From NCBI GenBank assembly GCA_014925825.1, contig JACGCK010000056.1:124001-188000 (forward strand): a stretch of DNA of 64,000 nt, written 5' to 3'. The notes under the pieces were generated by a model, which was given only the letters and a program-made list of their open reading frames with translations, ran no database searches and was not told where the DNA came from. Within the stretch, counting starts at the first letter, position 1; each line of letters opens with the position of its first letter. Origin of the DNA: Pholiota molesta (Eukaryota; Basidiomycota; Agaricomycetes; Agaricales; Strophariaceae). The translations under genes were made by a program, and so were the position numbers. Below are positions 36,191 through 47,694 of this stretch, in pieces.

Positions 36191-38547
36191 AAGGGGGGGT
36201 TCTGATCTACATCGAGGGTACCCTCCGGGCCACTCTACAGATCTCGGATGTCCACGGCCCCAACCACAAGCACGTTTTGAAACCGTCTACATGTTCAAAG
36301 ACGCTGCAATGCATGCAGCCTCTGCGGCATGGAGACGCTTGATCCTGGAGGTGCAGTGCTTGATGGAAGCGAAGACTGCGTAAAATTTTTTAACCCACAA
36401 ACAAAAGAGTATGGATGGATGGTGTACGAGGACTGACAGCGGTCCTCGCCTAACCGCCTTTGAAGTGTGCTCGGTGTTCTGTCAGCGACAACGTTGGAAG
36501 CCTCTGCGAACACTGCAGCCCGCGGGACCCCAGGCAGTTGGCGATGGGGAGTCCACTGTCCGGACAACCAAACCAACGACCTTTGCTAGTGTTCGAGGAT
36601 GGCACCAATCGTGAAACCGTGCTATTACTCCGACGGTGCCTACTGCCTACTTGTCGGACTCGCAAACTCATGGATCACCATTTTAATGTAAAAAGTTGTT
36701 CAAGTTGATTGCCATGAAGATGTTATTTACACTCTACTTTACTCATGAAAATTGCAGTAGAAGTATAAGTTTGACACGAATGAAGGTGGAGAGCGAGGAA
36801 CAAGGCGGAGTACACTGCTGAGATCTTTCTGCGCAGTTGACAAGAACACATAAGACGGAAATGGGTAGACGGTGTTGAGACGGTGATTTCTGCAGTGTGC
36901 GGCGGGCGCGCTTGGGGCGCGCTCAATGAGGCGCAGGCCGACGCCATGCCTTTGTTTGTTTCGTCTGGAAGTAACCGGGTATCAAGTGTGCCGAGTCTCC
37001 GAGTCCACAGTCCACAGTCTTACCCGGCGGGCCCGGTCTTCTGGCAAGTAAGTATGTACATACGCGCGCCACATCGCCTTTCTGCACTGAACAGGAAAAA
37101 CTTGGACAGGCGAACCCCCGAAGAAGGCGCCACTTTCGAGGACAGGTACCTCTGTCCTGGGAGTGATAGGCGTTATCATGCCATCGACCTGTTAGGAAAG
37201 AAATTCCGTACATTGATTGTTTGTATCTGTCAAGTGGAGGTGCTCGGACGAGCTGCTCAGTTGAATCTCTTCTGAAAAGGGCAGTGGAGAGGTAAAAAAG
37301 GCACACGGTCTCGAGTCTTCTACGCCGTTTGGACGGTGGAACTTGAACACCGTGGCGAGCATCGAGAAGATACATATGGACGCGTAATTTGTGCGCCTTC
37401 GGAAAAGATGTGTCGCAGGCGGTGGTAGGGATGTACGAAGGCAAACAAAGGACGCCACCGCTGTCATATGCTATTCTTGGTGGATAAAAAAAAGCTGACA
37501 TGTACAGTTCATGTATAGTTAGAAAGTTCACAATGGATGGATGAGATGATTGTAGATCCACACCACATCTAGACAAAGGTTTGAGTCTTGCGCTATGTAG
37601 ATCCTTGTTACGCATTCAGCGATTTCTTGGATCGATTTGGATCACAACAAAAGGCTGTTAGCAAATTTGGGTTTTAGAAAACACCAGGTACGCGCTGAAA
37701 CCGATGACGACTTCAACTCGAAAATATCCTATCGGCAGCGACGGTGCCACTGAGAGGGACTTTTGATGATCTGTGGAAAAAGGGGACCCAAGGCGCAGGG
37801 AAGAAAGACCAGAGTAGAGAAGTCCCGCTTCGTCTTGCTTCCTTCCCAGCGCTCGAGTCAGCAGCAAGCGCGAAGCACGGCCCCAGCGGAAATTCGGCGG
37901 TCCAGTTTGTTTAGCACCGCAGCTGTGCAGGGCGTAGAGTGGATCAGAAACTTCTGTGTGAGTGCGGTGGGGATGGTGGCAAAAAGTCTGCGCCGAACAC
38001 CATGGAGTCCATCTGAAAAACCAGAAAATAAAAGTAAAACAAAAAAAAAGAGGGCCGTAAGTGTGACACATCGATCGCGGCCTGTCGCGCCTGACGCGCC
38101 TGACATGTTTCGAAATCGATTGATGCAGAAATGAGAGATATTTTGATGCGAGAGATAACACAAAGCGACAACGTAGAATTGGGAAAAAGAAAAAAACAGC
38201 TCGCCACGAGATATGCTGGTAACTCTTATAGAACCGACAACACACACCGATCTGCAGATGGGAAAAGTTTTGGAGCAAGGCGACGCGAAAACACAAACGG
38301 GTGGGGGGCGTGAAAAGGTGGGATAAAAAACGAGATTCTGGGGGTAGGGGGCGATCCCGAGCCACGAAGTCCGGATTTTTCTTCTCTTTCTCCTCCTCGC
38401 ACCCCGGCGCCTGACAGCGAGCTCCCATCCCGATCCGCCCTTCCAGTATCATACACGCCCGCTGCTACCCCATCCTGCCTGCCCTGAGATCCCGCGCCAC
38501 CACCCCCACTCATCCCTCCGCACGCCCACACCACGCCGCGCGGCCGA
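36191..38547. other. Stretch without a recognised gene, NAC beta 3' side
   Basis: Several chance frames of 60-260 codons exist on both strands, but their composition (Cys, Phe, His, Arg-rich, no domain) looks non-coding. The part next to 38548 should hold the NAC beta 3' UTR. Confidence 0.4.
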
Positions 38548-39262
38548 TCAGTCGAGGCTGGCCTTGGCCGCTTCCGCGTCCACGTCGAAGTTCTCCACGA
38601 GGTCGGGCACGTCGTCGTCGTCCTCCTCGTCCGCGGCGGCGCCGGCGGGCTGCCTCTGCTGGCCCTGCTGGATGGCCTGGTACGACTCCGCGAGCTTGCG
38701 CAGCGAGGCGAGCGAGTCGGGGCCGAGCTGGTTCAGGATGCCGGGGACGAGCTCCGTGAGCTCCTTCACGTGGCCCGTGCCGTAGATGGCGAACGTGTTG
38801 GCGGAAATCGCGGCGTGCACTGCAGAGCGGAAAAGAAGAATCAAGATGGCGCATCAGCAAAACCGCCCCATATCCCAGCGCGCATGCACCAAGCAACGCG
38901 CCGACGCGCTTCTTGCCGCACACAGAAGGGATCTCGCTGGCTCACCTTTAGGTGCCGTGAAGTGGAGCACGTTCCCGTCCTCCCGGAACATGTTGACCTC
39001 CTCGACGCCGGGGATGGGCTGCACGTTCAGCTTTTTGAGCGCCCCCTGCAGCTTCTTGTCGTCCTGCGCCGCCGAGGGCTTCGTTTTCCGCACGATCTTT
39101 CGGCGCACGGTCCCCTTTCCACCTGCAGTTCAAAAAAAGTCCGATGGGGCGAGCCCGCCTGAGCACGACGTCGGCGGCGCCCGCGGGGCGAACGGGAGAG
39201 AGCTCACCGATCCTGTTTGCGGCCGATGCGGCTTGGAGTTTTGCCAATTTTGCGGGGTCCAT
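38548..39262 (-). CDS. EGD1: Nascent polypeptide-associated complex subunit beta
   Basis: NAC beta pairs with NAC alpha at the ribosome exit site and shields nascent chains. The start at 39262 reads [20 protein letters not shown]. The basic ribosome-binding motif follows the first intron (39123-39207) as [13 protein letters not shown]. The NAC domain contains [20 protein letters not shown] and [16 protein letters not shown]. After the second intron (38820-38945) come [20 protein letters not shown] and an acidic tail, [16 protein letters not shown], ending AKASLD. The length of about 160 residues is typical. The gene is divergent from the acetyltransferase, with only about 150 bp between start codons. 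Confidence 0.96.
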
Positions 39263-39414
39263 GGTCGTTGGGGGGGAGACTGGCCGGTGTCGTGGGGGAT
39301 GATGAGGATGAAAAGTGCAATAAGGTTCAGAAACAAACATACACATACACACACGACATTCAGCCACCGCTTAATAATTCCTGTCCCTACCCCTTCTCGA
39401 CTTAATGGCCTCCG
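39263..39414. promoter_or_regulatory. Short divergent promoter, NAC beta / acetyltransferase
   Basis: Only 152 bp separate the two start codons. The stretch holds a CA-rich run (ACATACACATACACACACG near 39338-39356). Both core promoters and 5' UTRs must fit here or overlap the genes, so shared regulation is possible. Confidence 0.5.
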
Positions 39415-40407
39415 CTTTTCATATCAGAGAGGCTACCGTAAATGACATTGTATGTAGCCCATTAATCCCTGCGCGACGTCTGTATTTTACACCGATTGCA
39501 GGACACCATCCTGCAGCTGATTGTCGATCTCGTGAGCTCTCCCCCTATCGTCGCCCCATAAAGGCTGCTGCTTAAGGCGCTTTTCTGCCACCTCCTCGGC
39601 GCAGGCGACGTACGAAAAGGAGCCCGAGTCCGTCAAAGCCACCCCCGAGCTTGTATGTCCCCCACCCACCGCTGCCGCGCCGGCGATCTCCTGGATCCTT
39701 CCGATTTTTTCTGATCAAGTGGGGAATGAAATAGCTTCGCAAGAACCTGTTCGAGACGCCGTACGCCCATGCCCTGCTCGCGTTCACTGGCGCCGCTGAA
39801 ACGGCTGCTGCCGAGCCCGTGGGCCTGGCGCTCTATTTCTTCAACTTCTCCACATGGACCGGACGGCCTGGTTTATATGTAAGTTCTGCGGCTCACTCGA
39901 AACGTCGAAAGCAAACCCATCGCGCGCAATAAGTCGGCGGAAACTTGTCGCGATTCCGGTGGACACTGACGTTTGCGAAACCCTCAGCTGGAAGATCTAT
40001 ACGTGAAACCCGAGTTCAGAGCAGGAGGCGTCGGTAAGGCGTTCTTCGGCCATCTAGGAAAGATAGCACAGGAAAAGGTAGATTACATTTCTCTTGCTAG
40101 CATCGACGTTCCTGTCGTGTGCCTAAAGACGTTTGAATATGTCACTAATTGCTCAACCTTTTATTTGAAGAATTGTGGAAGACTCGACTGGTCCGTCCTC
40201 AAGGTAAGTAACCCTGTTTCGTCCTCGAGGAGTATATACGAGGTTGGTAACGCGTTGCATCACACTTTGTGATCGCTTTCGGCAATGCAGTGGAACCAGC
40301 CCTCCATCGATTTCTATGAGAAGAGGCTTGGGGCAAAGCCTATGTCCGAATGGATGGGCATGAGGCTTGAAGAAGACGGGATCGAGTCTCTGAAGAAGTT
40401 TCTTTAA
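39415..40407 (+). CDS. GNAT acetyltransferase, spermidine/spermine N1-acetyltransferase-like
   Basis: This would transfer acetyl from acetyl-CoA to polyamines or a similar amine. Exons encode MASAFHIREATVNDI, DTILQLIVDL, ATYEKEPESVKATPEL, then NLFETPYAHALLAF and ALYFFNFSTWTGRPGLY. The next exon carries the acetyl-CoA motif: LEDLYVKPEFRAGGVGKAFF (RxxGxGK-like). Then come NCGRLDWSVLK and WNQPSIDFYEKRLGAKPMSE, which match the SSAT C-terminus, with stop TAA at 40405-40407. The order YFF..STWTGRPGLYLEDLYV is the SSAT signature. Six or more short introns fit into one kilobase. The substrate is inferred from family only. Confidence 0.82.
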
Positions 40408-40591
40408 CAAAGACTGCGCGGGAAGTAGAAGTCATAAAGGCAACCACAATGGATCTATACCCTCAAATAAATGGTGTTTGAAGTGTATCGGCGCATTAGC
40501 CGTTTGAGAATAACGTTTGAACAAGGGTAAATGCCTGGGGTTTCTATTGGGGGGTATGTACATTCATGAAAATTCTGGCCCGATTCCCAGA

Positions 40592-41401
40592 TTAAACGCC
40601 GTCGTAGCTCGCCCCTCCGGCCTATTGAAAAACGGGTAAGATCGTCGCAGTTAAAGGAGAGCACGAAACGGCTACGCGCCTTTCTTAACCGCACTATAAT
40701 GGGATCCTCCTTCAGATCGTCTTTCTCGCGGGCTGGCACCTCAATCGAAAACACGCGAAGGACGTTCTTGACGTCGGCAGAATGCACGGAGATCTAGGCA
40801 GGTCGGGTCAGTTTCGAGTGAGGATCTCTATGGGAACCACACGGCGACCGAGAGAGGGGGCCGATGCCCCGTCCCAGGACCGCGAGCGCACCTTGGCCTT
40901 CCTCATGACCTTGCAATCTCGCCCAATCCACACCTGTCACACGAGAACCAGAAACACGCGCATGAGCCAGCGGGCAGGGGATGCGAATCGCAGAGGGGGG
41001 AAATCTGGACGGACCACGAGTATGAACTTCTCGCGCGTCGACTCCTTGTCGTTGGAGTAGGAGACGCGCACGTAGGCGTAGGACGCGCGGGCGTCGTCGA
41101 GCACCTCCGTGAGCTCGGCCAGGCCGCCCGTGCCCGTCTGCGTGAGCGTGAGCTTGTCGGAGCGGTCGGACTCGTAGTCGAGTAGCAGCCAGTTCGTCTC
41201 GGACTTGTCGTTGCGCACTTCCTCGTACGCTGTGCCGCAGATGTCAGTACGGCGATCTGAGAAGCGAAAAGAGCATAATGGGGTGGGGGCACGAGTCCCT
41301 GGAGATGGCGCCAGATCGCGCCCCCGACGTAATGGCTGAACATGTGGGGGGTCAGACGACGACGCACCTTCTTTGATAGCGGGGTCGTTGACATCAGCCA
41401 T
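40592..41401 (-). CDS. Coactosin-like actin-binding protein (ADF-H domain)
   Basis: Coactosins bind F-actin through a single ADF homology domain. The start at 41401 reads MADVNDPAIKE. The next exon gives AYEEVRNDKSETNWLLLDYE and LDDARASYAYVRVSYSNDKE, then STREKFILVVW. Following exons give IGRDCKVMRKAKVSVHSADV and VLRVFSIEVPAREKDDLKED, and the end is LRKAGGASYDGV, close to the classical coactosin tail KKAGGANYD. The total is about 145 residues, as expected. The gene is convergent with the acetyltransferase (184 bp) and divergent from RRG9 (194 bp). Confidence 0.9.
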
Positions 41402-41595
41402 TCCGATCTGTGCAAAGGCGAATCGAAACTGTGGGTGTATCCAAGCGAAAGACGAGACAACGAGACGGAACGAGATGAGAGCGTATGATGAGCGTACACC
41501 GAAATGGGTGCATCGGCAACTTCCGTACACAGTTGCACGTGACCACAGCACTGAACATTTTCGAGCTTTCGTAATTAGCGCCTGCATCCTCCGCC
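41402..41595. promoter_or_regulatory. Short divergent promoter, coactosin / RRG9
   Basis: 194 bp lie between the two start codons. No TATA box is obvious. As with the NAC beta pair, the head-to-head layout suggests a shared open promoter. Confidence 0.45.
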
Positions 41596-42273
41596 ATGGC
41601 CTCCTGGCTCCGCATCGTCACCAAGCCACCATGCACACGGCACGCGCCCGCTAGACACTACTCAGACGCCGTGCACCGCGCCGCCTCCAACAAATGGCAG
41701 CTCGCCGGCGTCCCCCGCCCGCGCTCCATCCTCGACGACGACGACGCCCCCGTCGACCTCTCCGAGGACAGCGACGTCGTCAACGGCCTCCGCCCCGGCC
41801 AGCCCCCGCCGCACCTCAAGCGGCCCCCCGCCACGCCCACCCCGCACGAGTACAAGGCCCACCGCGCGACCCTCCGCAAGGCCTTCCCCGCGGGCTGGAG
41901 CCCCCCGCGCAAGCTCTCGCGCCAGGCCATGGACGCCCTGCGCGACCTGCACCGCGCGGACCCGGACCAGTTCCGCGCCCCCGTCCTCGCGGACCGCTTC
42001 AAGATCAGCCCCGAGGCCGTCCGCCGGATCCTCAAGAGCAAGTGGGCGCCCAGCGCGGAGAAGCAGACCGCGCGCGCGATCAGCGAGCGCCGGGATACGC
42101 TGGCGGTCGTGCAGGAGCGCGTGGACAAGGAGCGGGAGGAGGCGAAGACGTTGGCCAAGCTGAGGAAGGACACCCGGTATCTGCGCCCCCAAAGCCGCAG
42201 CAGCAGCGGCCCAGACGAAGAAAGCGCCGGCGAGACGGGCATTTCGCCAGCAGACACTTTTACGTTTCGCTGA
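41596..42273 (+). CDS. RRG9: RRG9/neugrin-like mitochondrial protein
   Basis: RRG9 is needed for mitochondrial genome maintenance and respiratory growth in yeast. This is a single intact exon of 225 residues. The first 25 residues (MASWLRIVTKPPCTRHAPAR) are basic and hydroxylated, fitting a mitochondrial presequence. The neugrin-type core is KLSRQAMDALRDLHRADPDQ, followed by VLADRFKISPEAVRRILKSK and WAPSAEKQTARAI. A charged coiled tail follows (VQERVDKEREEAKTLAKLRK). The exon is strongly GC-rich, which keeps other frames open; codon third positions are mostly G or C. Assignment rests on the FKISPEAVRRILKSKW motif. Confidence 0.82.
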   Translation: MASWLRIVTKPPCTRHAPARHYSDAVHRAASNKWQLAGVPRPRSILDDDDAPVDLSEDSDVVNGLRPGQPPPHLKRPPATPTPHEYKAHRATLRKAFPAGWSPPRKLSRQAMDALRDLHRADPDQFRAPVLADRFKISPEAVRRILKSKWAPSAEKQTARAISERRDTLAVVQERVDKEREEAKTLAKLRKDTRYLRPQSRSSSGPDEESAGETGISPADTFTFR

Positions 42274-43015
42274 TCTGGGCCCCGAACACGCTGTGGCATG
42301 CGCGTGCGATGCTATGCCTTGCCTCGCTCCCGTGTCCACTGTCGCAGCCGTCCGGTGAATCAGTGAGCCTGCATTTTTGTAAAATCTTCCTGAGCGGATG
42401 GACTAATATTACGTAGATCCCTGTCATTCCAACTGATCGTCCCGTCTCCATTTCCGCTCACCAGATTCGCGCAAACGACGAACTCTAAGCGCTAGATCGC
42501 CTGCCATCTTCAAAATGCATAGTTTTTTCGATTGCGCGTATCCGGATCTTCTAGGTATATACGATACAAAATGGGCAATAATTACATAGTGTCTACGCCG
42601 ATGCGGATGATGTGGAAGAGGGGTAATTTACACGTAGCGGGCAGTGAGTGGCTTTTGTACTAGTGAGAGGGGGCTATATCTACAGGAATATATACCATAA
42701 TCGTTATGCTTACCTTAGCGCGGGCAATAGATATAATCATAAATACCTATGGGTTCCCAGGCGCCGGCACATTGGTGAGAGGGAAGTGATATATATCGAA
42801 TGAAATAGAGGAGAATAATGAATGGCGAAAGACCAGTTCATACCAAAAGCGCGAAGGGCAACAACGAAATCCCAAGAATAAGCAGATAAGAATAAAACAT
42901 GGCGAGTCCAATGATGCGATTGAGACAAGATACAAGCATGATGATAGAGGTATGGAGGGGATATGGGAAGGAAGGGGGGTAGGTTGGGGGTAGGGTATGA
43001 TCAGCATGGGACGCT
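42274..43015. other. Convergent intergenic stretch
   Basis: This lies between the 3' ends of RRG9 and the P450. It is AT-rich from about 42540 on, with TATATCTACAGGAATATATACC near 42674-42695. No gene was recognised. Confidence 0.5.
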
Positions 43016-45059
43016 CTAGAGCGGCACGGAGGTTCTTTGGTACTTCAGACTGAAGGAGCCTTTCGGCGGTCGGCATAGAAGGATATCGTTCCAATTGGGG
43101 ACAGGGAGCGGATTCGAAGGCTCGCCCAACTTATCGACGACTGAATGGCGGAAGCCGAGGACGAACATCGCTGTCAGGAGCTTCAGCTCAACTTTCGCAA
43201 GGCGCGTTCCGAGACAGACAGTTTTACCTGACCAACAACAAAAAAGCGGTTCAGTAAAATAGAATCATTAAGAAAAACATGGCAAAAGCAAGAAAGAAAG
43301 AAAGAAAGAAAGAAAGAAAAGCCGCTCACCTCCGCCCCATCCAACATAGCCATACGGCACATGCGTGACTTCTTTCCTTCCCGGATCGAATTTCCATGGA
43401 TCGGGGTAGAGCTCGGGGTCAAGATGGACATCACTAAAGGGATATATAACATAGGCTCCGGTAGGTATTATTTTGTTGTCAATATATAATTCTGGCCCGA
43501 GATTCCGCCTCATCGCCGTGTGCGGTTGTGCCACGCGCGTCGTCTCCCGGATCAGCGCATCTAGGACGGGCGTCTCGTTTTCCCATGCCTCCAGCGGTAT
43601 GCTCGCGAGACTCGCTGAGAGCGACGACGGCGACGATGGGAGTGCAGATGCCGTCGGGGAGCTGGGTGCCGCGGACGATCTGGACGCGAGCAGGGCCTCG
43701 ACCTCCGCGGCAGCTTTTGATCGCCACTCCGGATGGCCCCCAAGGTATGTCATGAGCCACGAAGCTGGGAAGAACAACGTCACAGTCAGCCAGGCGCGTC
43801 TCTGATATCTCGGGAAAGACGTGGTAATACCCACCTGTCGTGCCCGTCGCTCTGGCCCCGGCAATCAAGAGTCCCATGATAAACTGCACACATGGAAAGT
43901 TGGGTCAATGAAGATTCTGGTGGGAACGCCGCCGATTGGAATTGGAGAGAACCTACCCCCACGACCACGAGCTTCTCATCCCCAAAATCTAAAAGCATCT
44001 GCAGAGTGTCGTTCCGCGAGATCCCGCTGCGTTCTCTGTCACTGATGGCCTGGATGACGATGTCATAAATGTCTTTCGTTGCCCAAAGTTTTCTGATCAT
44101 GGCGGGTGTGGGAAGCCATGGGACGAGCACCGTCGCTGGCGTGGTCCCGTTATCGAGGATGTCGTATAATTTCTTTAGCCGGGCAACGCGCACAGGATCG
44201 TCAGAAATTTCGGTCGCTGACAGACTGCGGATGGTCAATTGGAACACGAGCTATGGGTGGTAAAGAAACATTTTAGCTTTGAGGTGGGCGGTGATAGAGA
44301 TTTTATCACACTCACTTCGTAGACGTTATCAAATGGATCAAATTTCCCTGAAGTCCCCCAGCCTTCCATCATTCTCCTTGTGTCTTCCAGGAGGAGAGGA
44401 ATCACTGTAAAGAAAAGGTTTAGCAACCACCCAACGGTAAAGAAACATGAATAGATGCTCACGCGACGACAGTGGTAAGTTCCTTTGGACATTCGCGAGA
44501 CGCTTGTGAATGAGAGATATCCTCCGCGTTTGCAGGTCAGACGTGACACCGCGTACCATGGGAATCTGCCCATGGTGAAGGGAGTTAGAGGTTTCGTTTA
44601 AAATAGTCGGGCGGGGAACACTTACGGCGCCAGAGAGAATCTTAAAGCCTTCGGTGAGATCCAGGCCTTTTGCGGTGAAGAAAGTCTCTCGTGCACGCTC
44701 TCCAGAGACCACAACGACGGTGTTCTAGAAGAGGGTAAAAAAATAGAATAAATATACACAGTCGACAGCGGATAATCGTCACGGGAGGAACGTACTCTTA
44801 ATAGCTGGAATTGAAACACATTTTGTCCAGTGGCATGAAAGCCCCAGTTTAAAAAATCATAACGTTTGCGGAAGAAAGGAATGATATGGAAGAGAGAGTA
44901 GCCAGGCAGAAACTTGGGAGCATCGGCACCTTCTTTCTCCAGCGAAGAGGTAATAAGAACGATTGCAAGAAATGCTATCACAGCGACCGTGAACTGAGTC
45001 GCAAACCCCGCGGAGAGAAAGGCATTGGCCGCAGATTGAAGGCCAACACTATAAGGCAT
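43016..45059 (-). CDS. Cytochrome P450 monooxygenase
   Basis: This is an ER-anchored heme monooxygenase. The start at 45059 (MPYSVGLQSAANAFL) leads into a membrane anchor, QFTVAVIAFLAIVLITSS. The I-helix motif is GLLIAGARATGTT. The K-helix ExxR is in DALIRETTRVAQ. PxxF-like elements read DPELYPDPWKFDPGRKE. The heme loop is GYVGWGGGKTVCLGTRLAK with the cysteine ligand, spliced across an intron. The tail is SFSLKYQRTSVPL with a stop at 43016. About eight introns interrupt it, and I saw no frame break. The CYP family cannot be named from sequence reading alone. It is likely a detoxification or secondary-metabolism enzyme, but no biosynthetic cluster surrounds it. Confidence 0.94.
43291..43320. 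repeat. AGAA tetranucleotide microsatellite
   Basis: About seven AGAA units lie inside the P450 intron just upstream (on the coding strand) of the exon encoding the heme cysteine loop. As coding-strand TTCT repeats they lengthen the pyrimidine tract of that intron. Confidence 0.95.
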
Positions 45060-46337
45060 GACGAGGAGAGGTGGAGAAATCTCGGGGCGTGGAAGAGTTG
45101 AAAAGTGCGGGGGATTATAATATGAGAAGGTCCAGCCGGGGCATATTGTCATGTATCCAGGAGAGTCATTTTATACTCCATGCTGCATGGCACAGAAACC
45201 CGATGAAAAGGAAAATCATTAGATTATCTGCGGTCCCCGGCAAAATTATGCATCTCAATTCGGTCATCCAGACCTTACGGAAGCGGAATCAAAGTTCATG
45301 TCTATCGGGCACGCACTCGAGGATCTGGCGGCGTCTTCAGGTCCTCGCCAAAAATTTCCATTTATCTTTCTTCCAGATCTATAGGTGGGCATTTTCAAAA
45401 AGGGTCGGTCCCGAAATGAACAAGGCAACAGGTCGTCACACAACTCCGGAAAGTTTCCTGAGCTGTAGCTTCTTCCACGTGCTGCCTGCCGCTTGTCAAG
45501 TTCATGATACCGCAACGGCCAGCTATTACGACTCAAGTGGGTGTGAGGCGTAGTGCGTTTCATGCGTGTCATGGTTCAGGTGAACTGACAGCTCCATGCT
45601 GGATCGTCGCACGTTAGGAAAATATACTCAGGCCCTGCGCACGCTGTCGCCTGTGTTTTCGGGATTTTGCTCTTTTCTTCGCATTCAGTTTTCGCTTTGA
45701 AGATTGTTTGCTGATAATAACTATTGTTTCCGCGAACGAGGAGCTGACAAATGTGAGCGATCAGAGATTCGCCCGTGGATCGCTCGCCATCAGATTCCCC
45801 GATTAAAACTCTCCCTTATAGCGGTGATACCCTGGCGGGGTAGCTTGATGGTGACATCTAGGCAGTCATATCGGCAGAGATCATGCAGCAAGCAGAGCCA
45901 TTTTTGTAACCTGAACGTGCAGAGTAAATCCACGTCGGATCCCACTCTCTTTCTTGAGCACGACAGTTCGTAATATACGACGAGCTGCGTGGCAAGATTG
46001 GTCTAAAAGTAGAAAACGGTGGAAAAGGACAACGAAGCACCTTGAAGATAAGCCTGTCACGAGATACTTTTGTCATGAATGCTGAGGCCGAAATGACAAA
46101 CTACAGCAAGTTATATTCAAGATTTGAGGCCACTTCTCGATGATGAATAACATAAAGTATGTGTGTCGGGTCAGCCCCGTACAGCATCTAGATGGTTACC
46201 TGGAATGGTGGGTTAAAGATAGGACAAAGGTGCATATGGAAGGCCAGCACGTTGCAGGAGGAATGAACGCACATACATGGGATGGAAAGCAGAAAGACAC
46301 CATTTGAAGACCAAACTACGGGACCGCAATTTGATGT
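45060..46337. other. Intergenic, P450 promoter side
   Basis: This 1.28 kb is upstream of the P450 and downstream of the PAQR gene. The 160-codon plus frame at 45071-45553 has no domain and unlikely composition. No repeat was recognised. Confidence 0.45.
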
Positions 46338-47694
46338 CTAACGACAGAAAGGCTGCGACATTCGGTAGCGCAGACAGGTTAACACGCCTTCATGATGAGC
46401 TAACGCGGCCAATAAAACACAAATATGGAAGATTTGATGCGAGGCGAAGAAGTAATCAAAACGGCCAGGTGCAAATCGCTCTGGAATCCTGTTGGCACTG
46501 TATAAACAAAGGAGGAGTCAATGATGAGAATAGGATTCATTAATAAGAAACAAGAAGATTGGAACGGAGATTGTGGGGATTATATGAACGAGAGAAAATG
46601 ATTGTCACATACTAGAGTAATGCGCCAAAAATGTACAGCGCGCCCGAAAGAAACAACCAGAAGACACCCATCTCCGTGACTAGGTGGTCGAAGTCGTGGG
46701 TCAGGAACATGTGAGAGACTGGTATGACGGCAACAAGCCCTAGCGCAACGAAGACTGCGGTGCGAGCACCTCTATGCGTCGGTTTGGCATATTCTGGATT
46801 GAGCACGACGGACGCAGCGCCTATAAACACGATACATGTCTAGTTAGGGCGCAGGTCGTAATCACCGGTGATCATGATCAAGAATGACAGCGAACACACC
46901 TAAACCAGCCAACGACATGGCCGTGAGGTACAACTTCTGAATGTGTGGATCACAATAGAAGCCGTAATAAATGGACGGAAAAAATGAGCCAATGATGAGG
47001 ATGATAATTCCCGAGTAATCATAAGCATGACAATATGAAGCAACCTAGGTTGCCAAGGCAGGTTTGAGCAGGGCGGAAGTGAGAAACATGTTGAATCCTG
47101 ACCTCTTTCGAGTGGCACCCAGAGGTATGATAGAAAGCGCTGCACATGAGGCAGATAATTGCTGATGCTAAAAAAATGCCTATCACTGCCACATCTTGCC
47201 AGGCCGTCGTGGCATGGAGCTCCAGGTAGCGCTGGTAGTATGTTGCCAGAAAATACCCAAAGAAAACGGCACCCCATAGATGGGAATGAATATTCACTGG
47301 CGAATGGTATGTCACTTAGTCGTCATATAGTTTCACGGAAATCGTGGCTTGGAAGTACTTGTTTCATTATGCAGATCTGAGCGGTCGTGAGAAGAGAGAT
47401 TGCAAAAGAAGGAATTGGGTTTCCTTACAGCCAAAAACAGAGCTGAAGCAACCTCGCCAGGTATACTGTAGTCTGCATTCAACGTTTCAACTTGAAGGCC
47501 TTATAATGGAGTGAGGACGCAACACACCGTCTGTAGCCATAGTGGATATACTCATTATCCCGTTGCCAATGCTCAAGCTCGTCCCAATGCACCGTGTTGG
47601 ATGTCGACTTTGTTTTGGGTGCTTTGGAAGTCGAATGGGTGGCACCGTTGGATTTTTTCTTTGGGGGCTTCTGCCGTTGAGAAATTTCTGACAT
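46338..47694 (-). CDS. PAQR / haemolysin III-like seven-TM protein (Izh/adiponectin-receptor family)
   Basis: Izh proteins are zinc-site membrane proteins linked to lipid and zinc metabolism. The start at 47694 (MSEISQRQKPPKKKSNG) gives a basic tail. The family entry motif is HWQRDNEYIHYGYRR. Membrane parts include NIHSHLWGAVFFGYFLA, IFLASAIICLMCSAFYHTS, SHMFLTHDFDHLVTEMGVF and LFLSGALYIFGALLYANRIP. The last exon holds GRFDYFFASHQIFHICVLL and ends SQPFCR at 46338. The histidines in NIHSHLWG, SAFYHT and SHQIFH are the expected zinc ligands. Four or more introns interrupt it and no break was seen. The N-terminus is longer and more basic than in many homologues. Confidence 0.94.

Noticed and set aside
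36923..37615. 230-codon minus-strand frame
   Set aside because: No recognisable motif and overlapping open frames on both strands; composition looks non-coding.
37658..38452. 264-codon open frame on the minus strand downstream of NAC beta
   Set aside because: The translation is rich in Cys, Phe, His and Arg, has no domain or intron logic, and lies in the probable 3' region of NAC beta.
41694..42416. 240-codon Pro/Arg-rich plus-strand frame
   Set aside because: It is a shadow of the GC-rich RRG9 exon in another frame.
45071..45553. 160-codon plus-strand frame upstream of the P450
   Set aside because: No domain; it overlaps the P450 promoter and start and has unlikely composition.
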